From NCBI RefSeq assembly GCF_014396585.1, contig NZ_CP060717.1, forward strand, positions 1,736,001 to 1,800,000: DNA of 64,000 nucleotides, in the 5' to 3' direction. How positions within the stretch are numbered: the stretch's first letter is position 1; every line of letters begins with the position of its first letter. Origin of the DNA: Sphingomonas rhizophila. GTDB taxonomy: Bacteria; Pseudomonadota; Alphaproteobacteria; Sphingomonadales; Sphingomonadaceae. Under the pieces are notes generated by a model that was given only the letters and a program-made list of their open reading frames with translations, ran no database searches and was not told the origin of the DNA. Of this stretch, positions 1 to 9,962 are shown piece after piece. The position numbers were made by a program, and so were the translations under genes.

Positions 1-1165
1 TTCGCCGGGTGAAGGCGAGCAGCAATCCCATGCCGATCGACAGCGCCAGCATCGACGACCCGCCATAGCTGATGAACGGCAGGGTCATGCCCTTGGACGG
101 CGCGATCTGGACGTTGACCGCCATGTTGATCATCGCCTGCAGCCCGAACTCGACCGCCAGGCCGGCGGCGGCGAGCAGCGCCACGCTCGATTCCTCGTCG
201 AGCAGCTTCACCAGCACGCGGGCGACGATGCCGAGATAAAGGCAGGCGATGGCGATGCAGGCGATCAGCCCGAATTCCTCCCCAATGACCGAGAAGATGT
301 AGTCGGTGTGCGGTTCCGGAAGGCCGAACTTGCGGGTCCCGCCGCCCGGACCCATTCCGAACAGGCCGCCCGCGGTCAGCGTGCGCATGGCGTTCTCTAC
401 CTGGAAATTGTCGCCCTCGCCGAACAGGAAGCCGTCGATGCGGACCGTCGCCACCGGATAGAAGAAATAGGCGAGGATGACACCGACGATCCCCGCCAGC
501 GCCAGCCCGCCGAGGATGCGCAGGTCGAGCCCCGCGATCGCCAGCATCGCCACCCACACGGTGACAAAGATGATCGTCGACCCGAAGTCGGGCTGAAGCA
601 TCAGCAGCACCGCGACCATGCCGGTGATGACGCCCGACAGGATGAAGATCGGCACCTTGCGCTCGCCGACGCCGAGCGACAGCAGCCACGCCATGGCGAT
701 GACGAAGAAGGGCTTCAGGAATTCCGACGGCTGCACCTGCCCGACGCCGAACGCGATCCAGCGCCGCGCGCCATTCACTTCCGGCCCGACGATCGGGACG
801 ATGGCGAGCAGGCCGAAGAACAGCGCCGCGCCGATCAGCGACAGGCGCCGGGCGCGCTCGCGCGGCATCATCGAAATCAGGATCATCACCGGCATCGACA
901 GCATGATCCAGCCGATCTGGCGGTAGAAATAATGGAGCTCGGCAAAGCGCACCGACCCGCCCGAATAGCGCTGGGCGGCGGCCGGGCTGGCGGCGGCGAC
1001 GGCGATCAGGCCGATGCCGATCAGCATCGCCACCATCAGCAGCAGGACCCGGTCGATTTCCCAGAACCAGCGGCCGATCGCCGAACGGTCGGACCGACCA
1101 TAGCGGTTGGGATCGACCAGCGCCGCCTTGGCCTTGATTTTGCCCGTCAATGTCGCCGCGTTCAT
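1..1165 (-). CDS. ftsW: FtsW, lipid II-polymerising division glycosyltransferase (SEDS family), 3' end cut by window edge
   Basis: Septal peptidoglycan polymerase that works with FtsI in the inner membrane. The reading frame stays open from ATG at 1165 to base 1, giving 388 codons; the family is usually about 400 residues, so only a short C-terminal piece is missing. Many hydrophobic helices are visible, with SEDS signatures such as GLFGMGPGGGTRK, DYIFSVIGEEFG and the C-terminal PFISYGGSSML. The start overlaps the murD stop as ATGA (4 bp), so translation is probably coupled. Last visible gene of the dcw operon; murG normally follows and would lie outside the window. Confidence 0.95.
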   Translation of the reverse strand, partial: MNAATLTGKIKAKAALVDPNRYGRSDRSAIGRWFWEIDRVLLLMVAMLIGIGLIAVAAASPAAAQRYSGGSVRFAELHYFYRQIGWIMLSMPVMILISMMPRERARRLSLIGAALFFGLLAIVPIVGPEVNGARRWIAFGVGQVQPSEFLKPFFVIAMAWLLSLGVGERKVPIFILSGVITGMVAVLLMLQPDFGSTIIFVTVWVAMLAIAGLDLRILGGLALAGIVGVILAYFFYPVATVRIDGFLFGEGDNFQVENAMRTLTAGGLFGMGPGGGTRKFGLPEPHTDYIFSVIGEEFGLIACIAIACLYLGIVARVLVKLLDEESSVALLAAAGLAVEFGLQAMINMAVNVQIAPSKGMTLPFISYGGSSMLALSIGMGLLLAFTRR

Positions 1166-2517
1166 AATGCCCCCACCAGTTCCCGGAACCGGTCCCCGCG
1201 CGCCTCGAAATCCCGGAACTGGTCAAACGACGCGCTCGCCGGTGAGAGTAGGACAGTCTCGCCCGGCTGTGAATCCCCTGCCGCTGCCGCGACCGCATTT
1301 TCCAATGTTTCACATTCGCTTACGGCGACGCCGTGGCCGCGAAGCAACCGCGCGAACATCGGCCCCGCCTCACCGATGGTGTAGGCGGTGACGACATGGC
1401 CGAGATGATCGACCATCGGGCCCAAATCTTCGCTCTTCGCCTGCCCGCCGACGATCCAGCGAATGCGCGGATAAGCGGCCAGTGCCGGCGCCGCCGCCTC
1501 GGCATTGGTCGCTTTGCTGTCGTTTACGTAGAGGACGCCCGAGAGTTCGCGGATGCGCTGCATACGATGGGGCAGGCCCGGATAGGTCTTGAGCCCTTCG
1601 ACGATGGAGTCAGTCGTCACGCCGACCAGTCGCGCCGCTGTCGCTGCAACCGATGCGTTCCATGCGTTGTGCGGACCCTGAAGCGCGGGCCATTCTTTCT
1701 GCGACGATATGCGGACGCCATCGAACCATAACCCGCCGAAGGAGAAGGAGGTGCCGTGGTCCCAGGCGGTGTCCATCAAAATCCGATGCTCGTGTGGGCC
1801 GGCGTGCCTATCGTCGAAGAAATTGCCAATGACGTCATCCGGGGCGTCAACCCTAGTGTTCCCAAGGACGGCGTGGTTCCCGGCTGCCTGCATCGAAAAC
1901 AGACGAAGTTTCGAACGCATGTAGGAATCGAAACCGTCGTATCGATCATGGTGATCAGGCGTCACGTTGAGCAGAACCGCCACGTCGCAGTCGAGGCTCT
2001 TCGTCAGGTCGATCTGGTAGCTCGATAGCTCCAACACATAGACGCCGTCTTCCGGCAGCGGATCCTGCGACAGGATCGGCAAGCCGATGTTGCCGCCCAT
2101 CGTCGTCGGCACGCCGGCGGTCTTGAGGATATGGTGGACCAGCGCCGTGGTGGTCGACTTGCCGTTGGTGCCGGTGATGCCGACGACCTTGTGCGGCGGA
2201 AGCTCTGCGCGAGCGCGGGCGAACAGTTCGATGTCGCCGATGATCTCCATCCCCGCCGCCCGCGCTGCTGCGGCGATCGGGTGGCGGTTGAGGGGTAGGC
2301 CCGGCGTGACCACGATGCTGTCGAACCGCGTCAGGTCGCCGCCGACGAAGTCCTCGATTGTTGCGCCCTCGGGTGCCGCGGCCCGCGCACCCTCGCGGTC
2401 ATCCCACGCGGTGACCCGAGCGTCGCTAGCCAGCAGCGCCTCGACCGTCGCCATCCCGCTGCGGGCGAGCCCGAGGACGGCATAATGTTTGTCGGCGAAG
2501 GCCCGTGCAGTGATCAC
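1162..2517 (-). CDS. murD: UDP-N-acetylmuramoyl-L-alanine:D-glutamate ligase
   Basis: Cytoplasmic ATP-dependent ligase that adds D-glutamate to UDP-MurNAc-L-Ala. The 451-residue protein has a Rossmann-like N-terminus ([11 protein letters not shown]), the Mur ligase P-loop [12 protein letters not shown], and central-domain motifs such as ELSSYQ and [11 protein letters not shown]. The GTG start at 2517 is chosen because it overlaps the mraY stop as GTGA, the same 4-bp coupling used elsewhere in this operon; the frame is open further upstream but only as a shadow of mraY. The 3' end overlaps ftsW. The stretch around 1,700-1,950 looks somewhat poorer in GC than its neighbours. Confidence 0.97.
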   Translation of the reverse strand: MITARAFADKHYAVLGLARSGMATVEALLASDARVTAWDDREGARAAAPEGATIEDFVGGDLTRFDSIVVTPGLPLNRHPIAAAARAAGMEIIGDIELFARARAELPPHKVVGITGTNGKSTTTALVHHILKTAGVPTTMGGNIGLPILSQDPLPEDGVYVLELSSYQIDLTKSLDCDVAVLLNVTPDHHDRYDGFDSYMRSKLRLFSMQAAGNHAVLGNTRVDAPDDVIGNFFDDRHAGPHEHRILMDTAWDHGTSFSFGGLWFDGVRISSQKEWPALQGPHNAWNASVAATAARLVGVTTDSIVEGLKTYPGLPHRMQRIRELSGVLYVNDSKATNAEAAAPALAAYPRIRWIVGGQAKSEDLGPMVDHLGHVVTAYTIGEAGPMFARLLRGHGVAVSECETLENAVAAAAGDSQPGETVLLSPASASFDQFRDFEARGDRFRELVGAL

Positions 2518-3584
2518 CGCAGCTTGAGGGTGCTGAGCCCGGCCAGCGCCAGAATGAAGGCGATAATCCAGAAGCGGATGACGACGGTCGGCTCGCTCCA
2601 TCCCATGTGTTCGAAATGATGATGGATCGGCGCCATCTTGAAGATGCGCTTGCCCGTGCGCTTGAACCAGAACACCTGGACGATGACGCTGACGGCTTCG
2701 AGGACGAACAAGCCGCCGACGATGACCAGCACGAACTCGTGGTGCGCCGCGACCGCGACCGCACCAAGCGCGCCGCCCAGCGCTAGGCTTCCGGTATCGC
2801 CCATGAACACCGCCGCAGGGGGCGCGTTGAACCACAGGAAGGCGAGGCCGGCGCCGATAATCGCCAGCAGCAGCACCGTGAGATCGCCGACGCCAAGGAC
2901 GTGGGGGATGCCGAGGTAGCTCGCGAACTTCGCGTTGCCGACCAGATAGGCGATCAGGGTGAATGCGATACAGGCGATGATGACGGGCATCGTCGCCAGC
3001 CCGTCGAGCCCGTCGGTCAGGTTCACCGCATTGCCGAACGCGACGATCACGAACGCGCCGAAGAAAATGTAGCCGAGGTTCAGATCGACCACCGGCCCGC
3101 TGTAGAAGGGCAAATAGAGGTTGGTCCCGCCCCACCCGACCATCAGCCAGGTGGCGAAGCCGGCGATGGCGAATTCCAGCAGCAATCGCATCTTCGCCGA
3201 CAGTCCGGCGTGGTGCGCCTTCCTGACCTTGTCGTAATCATCGAGGAAACCGATCAGCCCGAACCCGGCCAGCACCAGCAGGCACGCCCAGGTGTAGCGG
3301 TTGGTGAGGTCCATCCACAGCAGCACCGAAATGCCGACCGCGATCAGGATCAGCAGGCCGCCCATCGTCGGCGTGCCACGCTTGGCGAGGTGACTCTGCG
3401 GTCCGTCGGCGCGGATCGGCTGGCCCTTGCCCTGCTTGTTGCGCAGCCAGCGGATGAACATCGGCCCGAAGAACAGGCCGATCATCAACGCGGTCGCGCT
3501 CGCCGCACCGGCGCGAAAGCTGATGTAGCGGATGAGGTTGAGGAGGCCGGGAAAGCCCAGCTGCTCGGCGATTATGTAGAGCAT
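2514..3584 (-). CDS. mraY: Phospho-N-acetylmuramoyl-pentapeptide transferase
   Basis: Integral inner membrane enzyme that transfers phospho-MurNAc-pentapeptide to undecaprenyl phosphate to make lipid I. Its 356 residues are the normal length. Family motifs are present: [18 protein letters not shown] and the histidine motif [12 protein letters not shown]. About ten hydrophobic segments can be picked out. The ribosome binding site AGGA (3592-3595, minus strand, 7 nt before ATG) lies inside the left arm of an inverted repeat whose other arm is the end of murF, so initiation may depend on RNA folding. mraY is the only gene of this cluster separated from its upstream neighbour by a long gap. Confidence 0.97.
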   Translation of the reverse strand: MLYIIAEQLGFPGLLNLIRYISFRAGAASATALMIGLFFGPMFIRWLRNKQGKGQPIRADGPQSHLAKRGTPTMGGLLILIAVGISVLLWMDLTNRYTWACLLVLAGFGLIGFLDDYDKVRKAHHAGLSAKMRLLLEFAIAGFATWLMVGWGGTNLYLPFYSGPVVDLNLGYIFFGAFVIVAFGNAVNLTDGLDGLATMPVIIACIAFTLIAYLVGNAKFASYLGIPHVLGVGDLTVLLLAIIGAGLAFLWFNAPPAAVFMGDTGSLALGGALGAVAVAAHHEFVLVIVGGLFVLEAVSVIVQVFWFKRTGKRIFKMAPIHHHFEHMGWSEPTVVIRFWIIAFILALAGLSTLKLR

Positions 3585-3587
3585 GTT

Positions 3588-3855
3588 GTGGTCCTGAACC
3601 CCCTTCCAGCGAGGCCGTGACAGGTCATCGGCCGATGCTGCGCGAGGAGCGAGGCGAAGAGCGGGCGCGCTGCCCGGTCGAGGCTTGCGACGAAACGCAG
3701 CGCGGTCGAGGTCCTGCCCGGAGGGTGGGACGAGAAACTACTTTGGCACGCTTGCTCGTTCGCCAGATAGCGCTTGCTATCTGGCTTCACCCGCTCACTC
3801 CCAAAGTAGTTTCTCGTCTCCATCACGACCTCGCTGGAAGGGGGTCCAGGACCAC
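3588..3855. repeat. Nested inverted-repeat element between murF and mraY
   Basis: Three concentric inverted repeats. Outer arms 3588-3620 and 3823-3855 (33 bp, 31 matches); the right arm is the last codons and stop of murF, the left arm ends 3 bp before the mraY start. Middle arms 3729-3746 and 3801-3818 are identical over 18 bp (gacgagaaactactttgg and its complement). Inner hairpin gccagatagc-gctt-gctatctggc at 3762-3785. Both strands carry open frames with a similar peptide (TRNYFG... and ...QSSFSS), as expected of a palindromic sequence. It looks like an intergenic palindromic repeat or small non-autonomous element; which one cannot be told from one copy. Confidence 0.8.
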
Positions 3856-5229
3856 TGTTCCCCCTGCCACCCGGTCGACCAGTTTCGCAAGGCCGATCGA
3901 GTTCGACGCCTTGACCAGTACGGCGTCGCCCGGACGGACGATCCTAACCAGCGCGTCGGCCGCCTCGTCGGCATTGGCGGCGCCCGTGACCGGCACCGAA
4001 TCGCCGAGCGCGTCAACCAGCGGGATCATCTCGTCACCGACCAGGATCAGCTGGTCGATGCGCGCGTCGAGGATCGAGGGCGCAAGACCGGCGTGGGCCG
4101 CGTCGCTGTGCGCGCCAAGCTCCCGCATCGGGCCGAGCACCGCGATCCGGCGCGCGACGCTCCGCTCTTCGCCAAGCGACTTGAGCGTCGCCGCCATCGA
4201 GGCCGGATTGGCGTTGTAGCTTTCGTCGACCAGCAGGAATTTGCCGCCGTCGATCTCGACCTGGTGACGCTCGCCGCGCCCCTTGAGCCCGCCCATGTCG
4301 GCCAGCGCGAGTCCGGCCACGGCGAGATCGGCTTCGACCGCCTCGACGGCGGCGAGCACCGCCAGCGCGTTGGATACCCAATGCTCACCGCGCTGAGCGA
4401 TGGTAAAGGTCAGTTCGCTTTCGAGCAGCCGGGCGGTGACCAGGCTTCCGCCATTGTCCGCGCGCACCGCGTGGATCGCGGCGACATCGGCCTCGCCCGA
4501 CCCGAAGGTCAGCACGCGCCCGGCATGGCGGCGGGCCTTCTTGACCAAGCGGTCGCGATAGGGCGAATCCTCGGGCACGATGGCGATCCCGTCGGGCTCC
4601 AGCCCTTCGAAAATCTCGCCCTTGGCATCGGCGATTGCCTCCATCGACCCAAGGTTTTCGATATGGGCCGACGCGATCGCGTTGACGATGGCGACATGGG
4701 GCCGGACCAGCCGGGTCAGCGCGGCGATCTCGCCGGCATTGTTCATGCCCATTTCCAGCACCGCGTAATCGACGTCGCGCGGCATCCGCGCCAGGCTTAG
4801 CGGAACGCCGGTATGGTTGTTGTAGCTTTTGACCGATCGGTGGACCTTGACGCCGACGCCGCGCGACAGCGCCGCGGCCAGCGCCTCCTTGGTCGACGTC
4901 TTGCCGACCGACCCGGTCACCCCGATGACCTTGGCATCGACCCGCGCCCGCGATGCAATCGCCAGCGCGGTGAGGGCTTCGGCGACATCGGCGACCAGCA
5001 CATGCGGGCCGTCCACCGGCTGGCTCACCAGCGCGCCCGCTGCGCCCGAGGCGAAGGCGCCGGCGACAAAGTGATGACCGTCGTGGACCGTCCCCGGCAT
5101 GGCGACGAAGAGGTGCCCAGGCTCCACCTCGCGGCTGTCGAACGTCACGCCCGACACCTCGAACGGGGCGCCGACCAGCGTCCCGCCAGTCGCGGCGACG
5201 ATCTCGTCGCTGGTCCACAGCGCGCTCAC
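3823..5229 (-). CDS. murF: UDP-N-acetylmuramoyl-tripeptide:D-alanyl-D-alanine ligase
   Basis: Adds D-Ala-D-Ala to the UDP-MurNAc-tripeptide, the last cytoplasmic step of the precursor. The P-loop GVTGSVGKTSTKEALA, the YNNHTGVPLSL motif and NANPASM are characteristic. The GTG start at 5229 (overlapping the murE stop as GTGA, with CGGGA upstream) gives VSALWTSDEI, the usual family N-terminus; an ATG three codons further up (5238) is the alternative. The last ten codons (encoding VVLDPLPARS) and the stop form the right arm of the inverted repeat that fills the gap to mraY. Confidence 0.96.
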   Translation of the reverse strand: MSALWTSDEIVAATGGTLVGAPFEVSGVTFDSREVEPGHLFVAMPGTVHDGHHFVAGAFASGAAGALVSQPVDGPHVLVADVAEALTALAIASRARVDAKVIGVTGSVGKTSTKEALAAALSRGVGVKVHRSVKSYNNHTGVPLSLARMPRDVDYAVLEMGMNNAGEIAALTRLVRPHVAIVNAIASAHIENLGSMEAIADAKGEIFEGLEPDGIAIVPEDSPYRDRLVKKARRHAGRVLTFGSGEADVAAIHAVRADNGGSLVTARLLESELTFTIAQRGEHWVSNALAVLAAVEAVEADLAVAGLALADMGGLKGRGERHQVEIDGGKFLLVDESYNANPASMAATLKSLGEERSVARRIAVLGPMRELGAHSDAAHAGLAPSILDARIDQLILVGDEMIPLVDALGDSVPVTGAANADEAADALVRIVRPGDAVLVKASNSIGLAKLVDRVAGGTVVLDPLPARS

Positions 5230-6641
5230 GCCGCGCATTCCCGGGCCACCGTGACATCGTCGAACGGCAGCACGCGATCGCCGATGATCTGGCCCTGTTC
5301 ATGTCCCTTGCCGGCCAGGAGGACGATGTCGCCCGCCCGCGCCTCGGCGATGGCCGCGGCGATCGCCTCGCGCCGTCCGCCGACCTCGCGCGCACCGGGC
5401 GCGCCGGACATGACCGCCGCGCGGATCGCTGCGGGATCTTCGCTGCGGGGATTGTCGTCGGTGACGATGACGAGATCGCTAAGCTCGCTGGCGACCCGGC
5501 CCATTTCCGGCCGCTTGCCCACGTCGCGATCCCCGCCCGCGCCGACCACGGTGATCAACCGTCCCTCGACGTGCGGGCGAAGCGCGGCAATCGCCGCCTC
5601 GATCGCGTCGGGCGTGTGGGCGTAGTCGACATAGACCGGCGCACCGGCCCGGCTGATCACCGCACGCTCCAGCCGGCCGCGCACCGGCGCGACGCGGGCC
5701 ATGCCGCTCAGCGTCGTCGCCCAGGTTCCGCCGGTCGCCAGCACCAGACCCGCCGACACCAGCACGTTGGCGGCCTGGTAGGCGCCGATCAGCGGCAGGG
5801 TCAGCCGGTATTCCTTGCCGTCATGCGCGAGATCGAGCTGCTGGCCGAGCGGTGTCGAGGTGCGGCGGACGAGGCGGATGTCGTCGCCCTTTTCACCGAC
5901 CGTCATCAGCCGGAGCCCACGCTTGCGGACATGGCCGATGACCTCGTCTGACCGCGGATCGTCGGTCCATACGACGGCGGCTGCATCGTCGGCGGCGACC
6001 TCGTCGACCAGCCGCATCTTGGCCGCGAAATAGCTGTCCATCGTGCCGTGATAATCGAGGTGGTCACGGCTGAAGTTGGTGAAGGCAACGGCCTTCAGCG
6101 GTACGCCTTCGGCGCGATACTGGTCGAGGCCGTGGCTCGACGCCTCGTAGGCGACGTGGCTGATGCCCATCCGTTCCAGCCCGGCGACGTTCGACAGGAA
6201 AGTGACGATGTCGGGCGTGGTCAGCCCCGTCGACACCTGGTCGTCGGCGGTGGTCACGCCCAGCGTCCCGATCGATGCGGAGCGGTGACCCGCCATCCGC
6301 CATAGCTGTCGCGTCATCTCGACCGTCGAGGTCTTGCCGTTGGTGCCCGTCACCGCGACAACCGTCTCCGGATAGGGCGCGTAGAACTTCGCGGCGAGGC
6401 GGGCGAAGCGCCGGCGCGGTTCGTCGGCGGCAATATGCACGGCGCCTTCGACCGTCGCCTCCGGCCGAGCGATGACCGCCACCGCGCCCAGCCGCACGGC
6501 GTCGGCAATAAAGTCCTCGCCGTTGAAATGGCCGCCGCGAAAGGCGCCGAAGATATTCCCCGGCGCGACCTTGCGATGATCGAGCGCGAAGCCGGTCACG
6601 ACGGCGGAAGAATCGGTGCCGGCGATTTCGCCCAGGCGCAT
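5226..6641 (-). CDS. murE: UDP-N-acetylmuramoyl-L-alanyl-D-glutamate:meso-diaminopimelate ligase
   Basis: Adds the third residue of the stem peptide. It is a 471-residue Mur ligase with P-loop VAVTGTNGKTSTVEM and the substrate-reading motif DNPRSEDP, which in this family selects meso-diaminopimelate rather than lysine, as expected in a Gram-negative. The start ATG at 6641 gives MRLGEIAG and lies 4 nt after the ftsI stop; the frame is open further upstream only because it shadows ftsI. The 3' end overlaps murF. Confidence 0.96.
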   Translation of the reverse strand: MRLGEIAGTDSSAVVTGFALDHRKVAPGNIFGAFRGGHFNGEDFIADAVRLGAVAVIARPEATVEGAVHIAADEPRRRFARLAAKFYAPYPETVVAVTGTNGKTSTVEMTRQLWRMAGHRSASIGTLGVTTADDQVSTGLTTPDIVTFLSNVAGLERMGISHVAYEASSHGLDQYRAEGVPLKAVAFTNFSRDHLDYHGTMDSYFAAKMRLVDEVAADDAAAVVWTDDPRSDEVIGHVRKRGLRLMTVGEKGDDIRLVRRTSTPLGQQLDLAHDGKEYRLTLPLIGAYQAANVLVSAGLVLATGGTWATTLSGMARVAPVRGRLERAVISRAGAPVYVDYAHTPDAIEAAIAALRPHVEGRLITVVGAGGDRDVGKRPEMGRVASELSDLVIVTDDNPRSEDPAAIRAAVMSGAPGAREVGGRREAIAAAIAEARAGDIVLLAGKGHEQGQIIGDRVLPFDDVTVARECAA

Positions 6642-6645
6642 GGAC

Positions 6646-8357
6646 TTAGTGCTCCGCTTTTTCGTGAACGTACGGAAGCACTTCGGCCATGTTCGGCTCG
6701 CGCGTCTTGCTTGGCCGGACGCCCAGCATCGGCGCGATGCGGCTGACCGTCTTGCTGACCACCGGCGCCACGTTCCAGCCGGCGGTGTGGAAGCCATAGG
6801 TGTTGGCGGTGGCCTTGGGGTCGTCGAGCATGACGACGATCACATAGCGCGGTTCGTCCATCGGGAACACGCCGGCGAAGGTCGTGACCACCGCGCTCGA
6901 GGTATAATGGCCGTTGAGCAGCTTTTCCGCGGTGCCGGTCTTGCCGCCGATGCGATAGCCCGGCGCGTCGGCCTTCTTGCCGGTGCCCTGCGTCACGACC
7001 AGCCGGAGCAGCGAGCGCATCTTGTAGCTGGTCTGTTCGCTGAACACGCGATGCCCCTGCGCTGCCGGGTGGGTTCGGTCGACCTTCAGCAGGGTGGCCG
7101 GACGGTACACGCCGCCGTTGAACAGCGAGGCGTAGCCCGTGGCCAGGTGGAGCGGGGTCACCGCGATGCCATGCCCGTAACCGACCGTCAGCGTTTCGAT
7201 CAGGTTCCAGTTCTTGCCCGGCGTCAGCGTGCGTCCGCGTTCCTTCAGCTCGATTTCGACCGGCGACAGGAAGCCCATCTTCTGGAGGAAAGCCTTTTGG
7301 TCCTTGGCCCGATCTGCTGGGCAATCTGCGCCGTGCCGATGTTGGAGCTTTCCTTCATGATCTCGGCGACCGAACAGGCGCGGCCATAGGGGTGCGTATC
7401 GTTGATGGTCCGGCCGGCGACGTGCAATTGCTGCGGGCAATTGTACATCTGGCCCATCGACTTGATGTGGCCAAGGTCCATCGCCATCGCCACGGTGAAC
7501 GGCTTGAAGGTCGACCCCAGCTCGTAGACCCCAAGGGTCGCCCGGTTGAAGCGCGCTTCGTCGGCACCCTGTCCGGCAACGTTGGGGTTGAGCTGCGGCA
7601 ACGACGTCATCGCCAGCAGTTCGCCGGTATGGATGTCCATGATGATTCCGGCCGCGCCGATCGCCGAGAATTCCTGCTTGGCGGCGAGCAATTCGTGCTC
7701 GAGAGCCTGCTGGATCCGCGACGAGATCGACAGCTGCAGCGGCGTCCCGCGCTGCGCCGGGTCGGCCAGGCGATCGTTGAAGGCCCGCTCGATCCCGGCG
7801 GTGCCATTCCCGTCGACGTCGGTCCAGCCGAGGACGTGGGCGGCGAGGCTGGTCTGCGGGTAGAGGCGGTCCGGTTCGCGTTCGAGCGCGAGGCCCGGCT
7901 CGCCAAGCGCATTGATGGCGGCGACCACCTTCGGCGAGGCGCGGCGGCGAAGGTAATAGAAGCTGCGCTTCGACACGAGCATCGCGTGATACTGCGCGGC
8001 GTCCTTTTCCGGCATCAGCTCGGCGAGCTTGCGGGCGAGGTCGAGCTTGTCGCCAATGACTTTCGACGGTTGCAGGCCGATCGTCCACGCATCGATGGTC
8101 CGGGCCAGCGCCTGCCCGTCGCGATCGACGATATCTCCGCGTTCGGGCGTCAGGCTGATCGCGCCGACCTTGCGCCCGGCGTGATCACCGAACGCCGCGA
8201 GGTAGACCAGGCGGATGACGATGACGCTGATGACGAAGCCATAGACGAGCAGCCCGAACATCAGGCGCTGATGCATCAGCGCGAGGACCTTGCGCTTCTG
8301 TCCGACAAGGCGAAGCCGCTCGGGCCGTGCGACGAGAGCGGGCGTCGGGGCGTTCAT
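6646..8357 (-). CDS. ftsI: Penicillin-binding protein 3, septal transpeptidase (one apparent frameshift)
   Basis: Cross-links septal peptidoglycan as partner of FtsW. N-terminal cytoplasmic tail, one membrane anchor (about residues 32-52), a dimerisation domain, then the transpeptidase domain with all three active-site motifs: STFK, SSN (KESSNIGTA) and KTG (GGKTGTAEK). The frame breaks at the CCC run 7308-7310: upstream reads AQIAQQIG, and after one added base the sequence continues AKDQKAFLQKMGF. With the base restored the product is 570 residues, the usual length. Since ftsI is essential, an assembly deletion is far more likely than inactivation. The start overlaps the ftsL stop (TGATG). 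Confidence 0.93.
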
Positions 8358-9019
8358 CAGGGCGTGCCGAGGTCCTTGGTGGTCTTGCGGGGCGAAGCGG
8401 CGCCTTTGGCCTTACCCGCCGCGGCGGGCAAGGGTGCCAGCGGATCGGCCGTCGCGGTTTTCGCGGGCTTCGTCGCAGGCTTGGGCGCCAGGGTCTTGCT
8501 GACCGTCGTCGCAACCGTCCTGGCAGGCTTGGTCGACGGCTCGGGCCGCGCCACCGGGGTTACCGGCCGTGTGTAGGACGCGACGTGCATCATGTCGGAG
8601 GGCGCTTTCGGCGCGATCGACGGGACGGGCGCATCGCTGTCGTCGCTGACGATCCGCGGGCGGGCGGGCGCCGCGTCACGCGGCGCCGCGGCTAGCACCA
8701 CCGGCGCGGCAATCGCGGGCTTGGCTTGGGGCTTCACCAGGGTCGCCAGCTGGAACCCATTGTCGACGAACTGGTCGGCCGTCGGCGCGCTCAGCTGGAT
8801 GGCGCGAACGTTCCACCGCTCCAGCTGTGCCAGCCGCCCGCGAGTCCCGATCTCCGTCTCGAGCAGGCGAATGTCGCGCTGCGCCAGCACGATCTTGGTT
8901 TCGACCGACTCCAGTGCGGCGCGTTCCGACGCGACGCGCAGGCTGACGAGGTAGCAGCCAAGCGCCGCGCTTGCGACCGCGCCGACCATCAACACCGACT
9001 TGAATCCTCGAACGCTCAT
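8357..9019 (-). CDS. ftsL: FtsL-like cell division protein
   Basis: Small bitopic protein between rsmH and ftsI, the standard position of ftsL. It has 220 residues: a short cytoplasmic start (MSVRGFKS), one membrane helix (about residues 9-25), a coiled-coil-like stretch with [18 protein letters not shown], then a long Ala/Pro/Lys-rich tail ending [11 protein letters not shown]. FtsL diverges strongly in sequence, so the name rests on position, topology and the coiled coil. The tail is longer than in enterobacterial FtsL (about 120 residues). ATG at 9019 overlaps the rsmH stop (ATGA), which decides the start against an ATG seven codons upstream. Confidence 0.8.
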   Translation of the reverse strand: MSVRGFKSVLMVGAVASAALGCYLVSLRVASERAALESVETKIVLAQRDIRLLETEIGTRGRLAQLERWNVRAIQLSAPTADQFVDNGFQLATLVKPQAKPAIAAPVVLAAAPRDAAPARPRIVSDDSDAPVPSIAPKAPSDMMHVASYTRPVTPVARPEPSTKPARTVATTVSKTLAPKPATKPAKTATADPLAPLPAAAGKAKGAASPRKTTKDLGTP

Positions 9020-9962
9020 GCGGCCTTCTCCTGGTCCCACGCGGGCGCCGGCGTCCGGACGGCGGTTCGCAGTCGCGCCGAGCGCGCGCGCGGGTTACGG
9101 GCCAATTCGGCGTCCGAAGGGGACACCGGCTTGGCGACTTGTTCGAAGCTGGCCGCAGGGCCGCTGGGACCAAGCGGGCGATGGCGCGACCCGCCCGGCG
9201 CAGCGCCGCTGCGGACGCGCAGGAAGCGCTTCACGATGCGATCTTCCAGGCTGTGAAAGGTGACGACGGCCAGGCGGCCACCGGGCTTCAGGCTGCGTTC
9301 GGCGGCGCGAAGGCCGGCTTCCAGCTCGTCGAGCTCGGCATTCAGGTGAATGCGGATCGCCTGGAAGGTGCGGGTCGCCGGGTCGGTCTTCATGCCCGCG
9401 TGGTGGCCAAGCGCCTTGCGGACGACGGCGGCCAGTTCGGCGGTGCGGGTCAGCGGGCGCGCGGCGACGATGGCGCGGGCAACGCTGCGGGCGCGCGGCT
9501 CCTCGCCATAATCCCTGATGACCCGGGCGATCTCCGCCTCGTCGGCGTTGTTTAGGAAATCGGCGGCCGTCTCGCCTTCGCTAGACATGCGCATGTCTAG
9601 CGGACCATCGTTGCCGAACGAAAAGCCGCGGTCGGCCTGGTCGAGCTGCATCGACGACACGCCGATGTCGAGCGTAACACCGTCGACCGGCAGCAGGTCA
9701 CGGGCGGCGAGCGCCTCGTGCATATTGCCAAAGCGGTCCTGGATCAGGGTCAGCCGCGCGTCCGGGACGAGTGCCGGACCGTTCGCGATCGCTTGCGGAT
9801 CGCGGTCGAAGCCGATCACTCGTCCCGCCCCGCTTCGAGCAAGGCGCGCGTGTAGCCGCCCGCTCCGAAAGTGCCGTCGACGATGATGTCCCCGGGCGCC
9901 ACGGCGAGGCCGGCGATGACCTCGTCGAGCAGGACCGGGACGTGCGGAGCCTTGCCGGTCAC
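9016..9962 (-). CDS. rsmH: 16S rRNA (cytosine(1402)-N(4))-methyltransferase (one apparent frameshift)
   Basis: Methylates C1402 of 16S rRNA using AdoMet. Family landmarks: HVPVLLDEV at the start, [16 protein letters not shown] (AdoMet binding), [22 protein letters not shown] and [15 protein letters not shown]. The frame breaks in the CCCC run 9828-9831; one added base joins TRALLEAG to [11 protein letters not shown] and yields 315 residues, the usual size. The GTG start overlaps the mraZ stop as GTGA. Treated as intact with a sequencing deletion. Confidence 0.92.

Noticed and set aside
1162..3135. Extended murD frame of 657 residues
   Set aside because: The part upstream of 2517 is a shadow of mraY; the GTG overlapping the mraY stop gives a normal MurD.
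3572..3826. 84-residue protein in the murF-mraY gap
   Set aside because: It lies in a palindrome with a similar reading on the other strand, has no clear domain and overlaps both neighbours' ends; better treated as a repeat.
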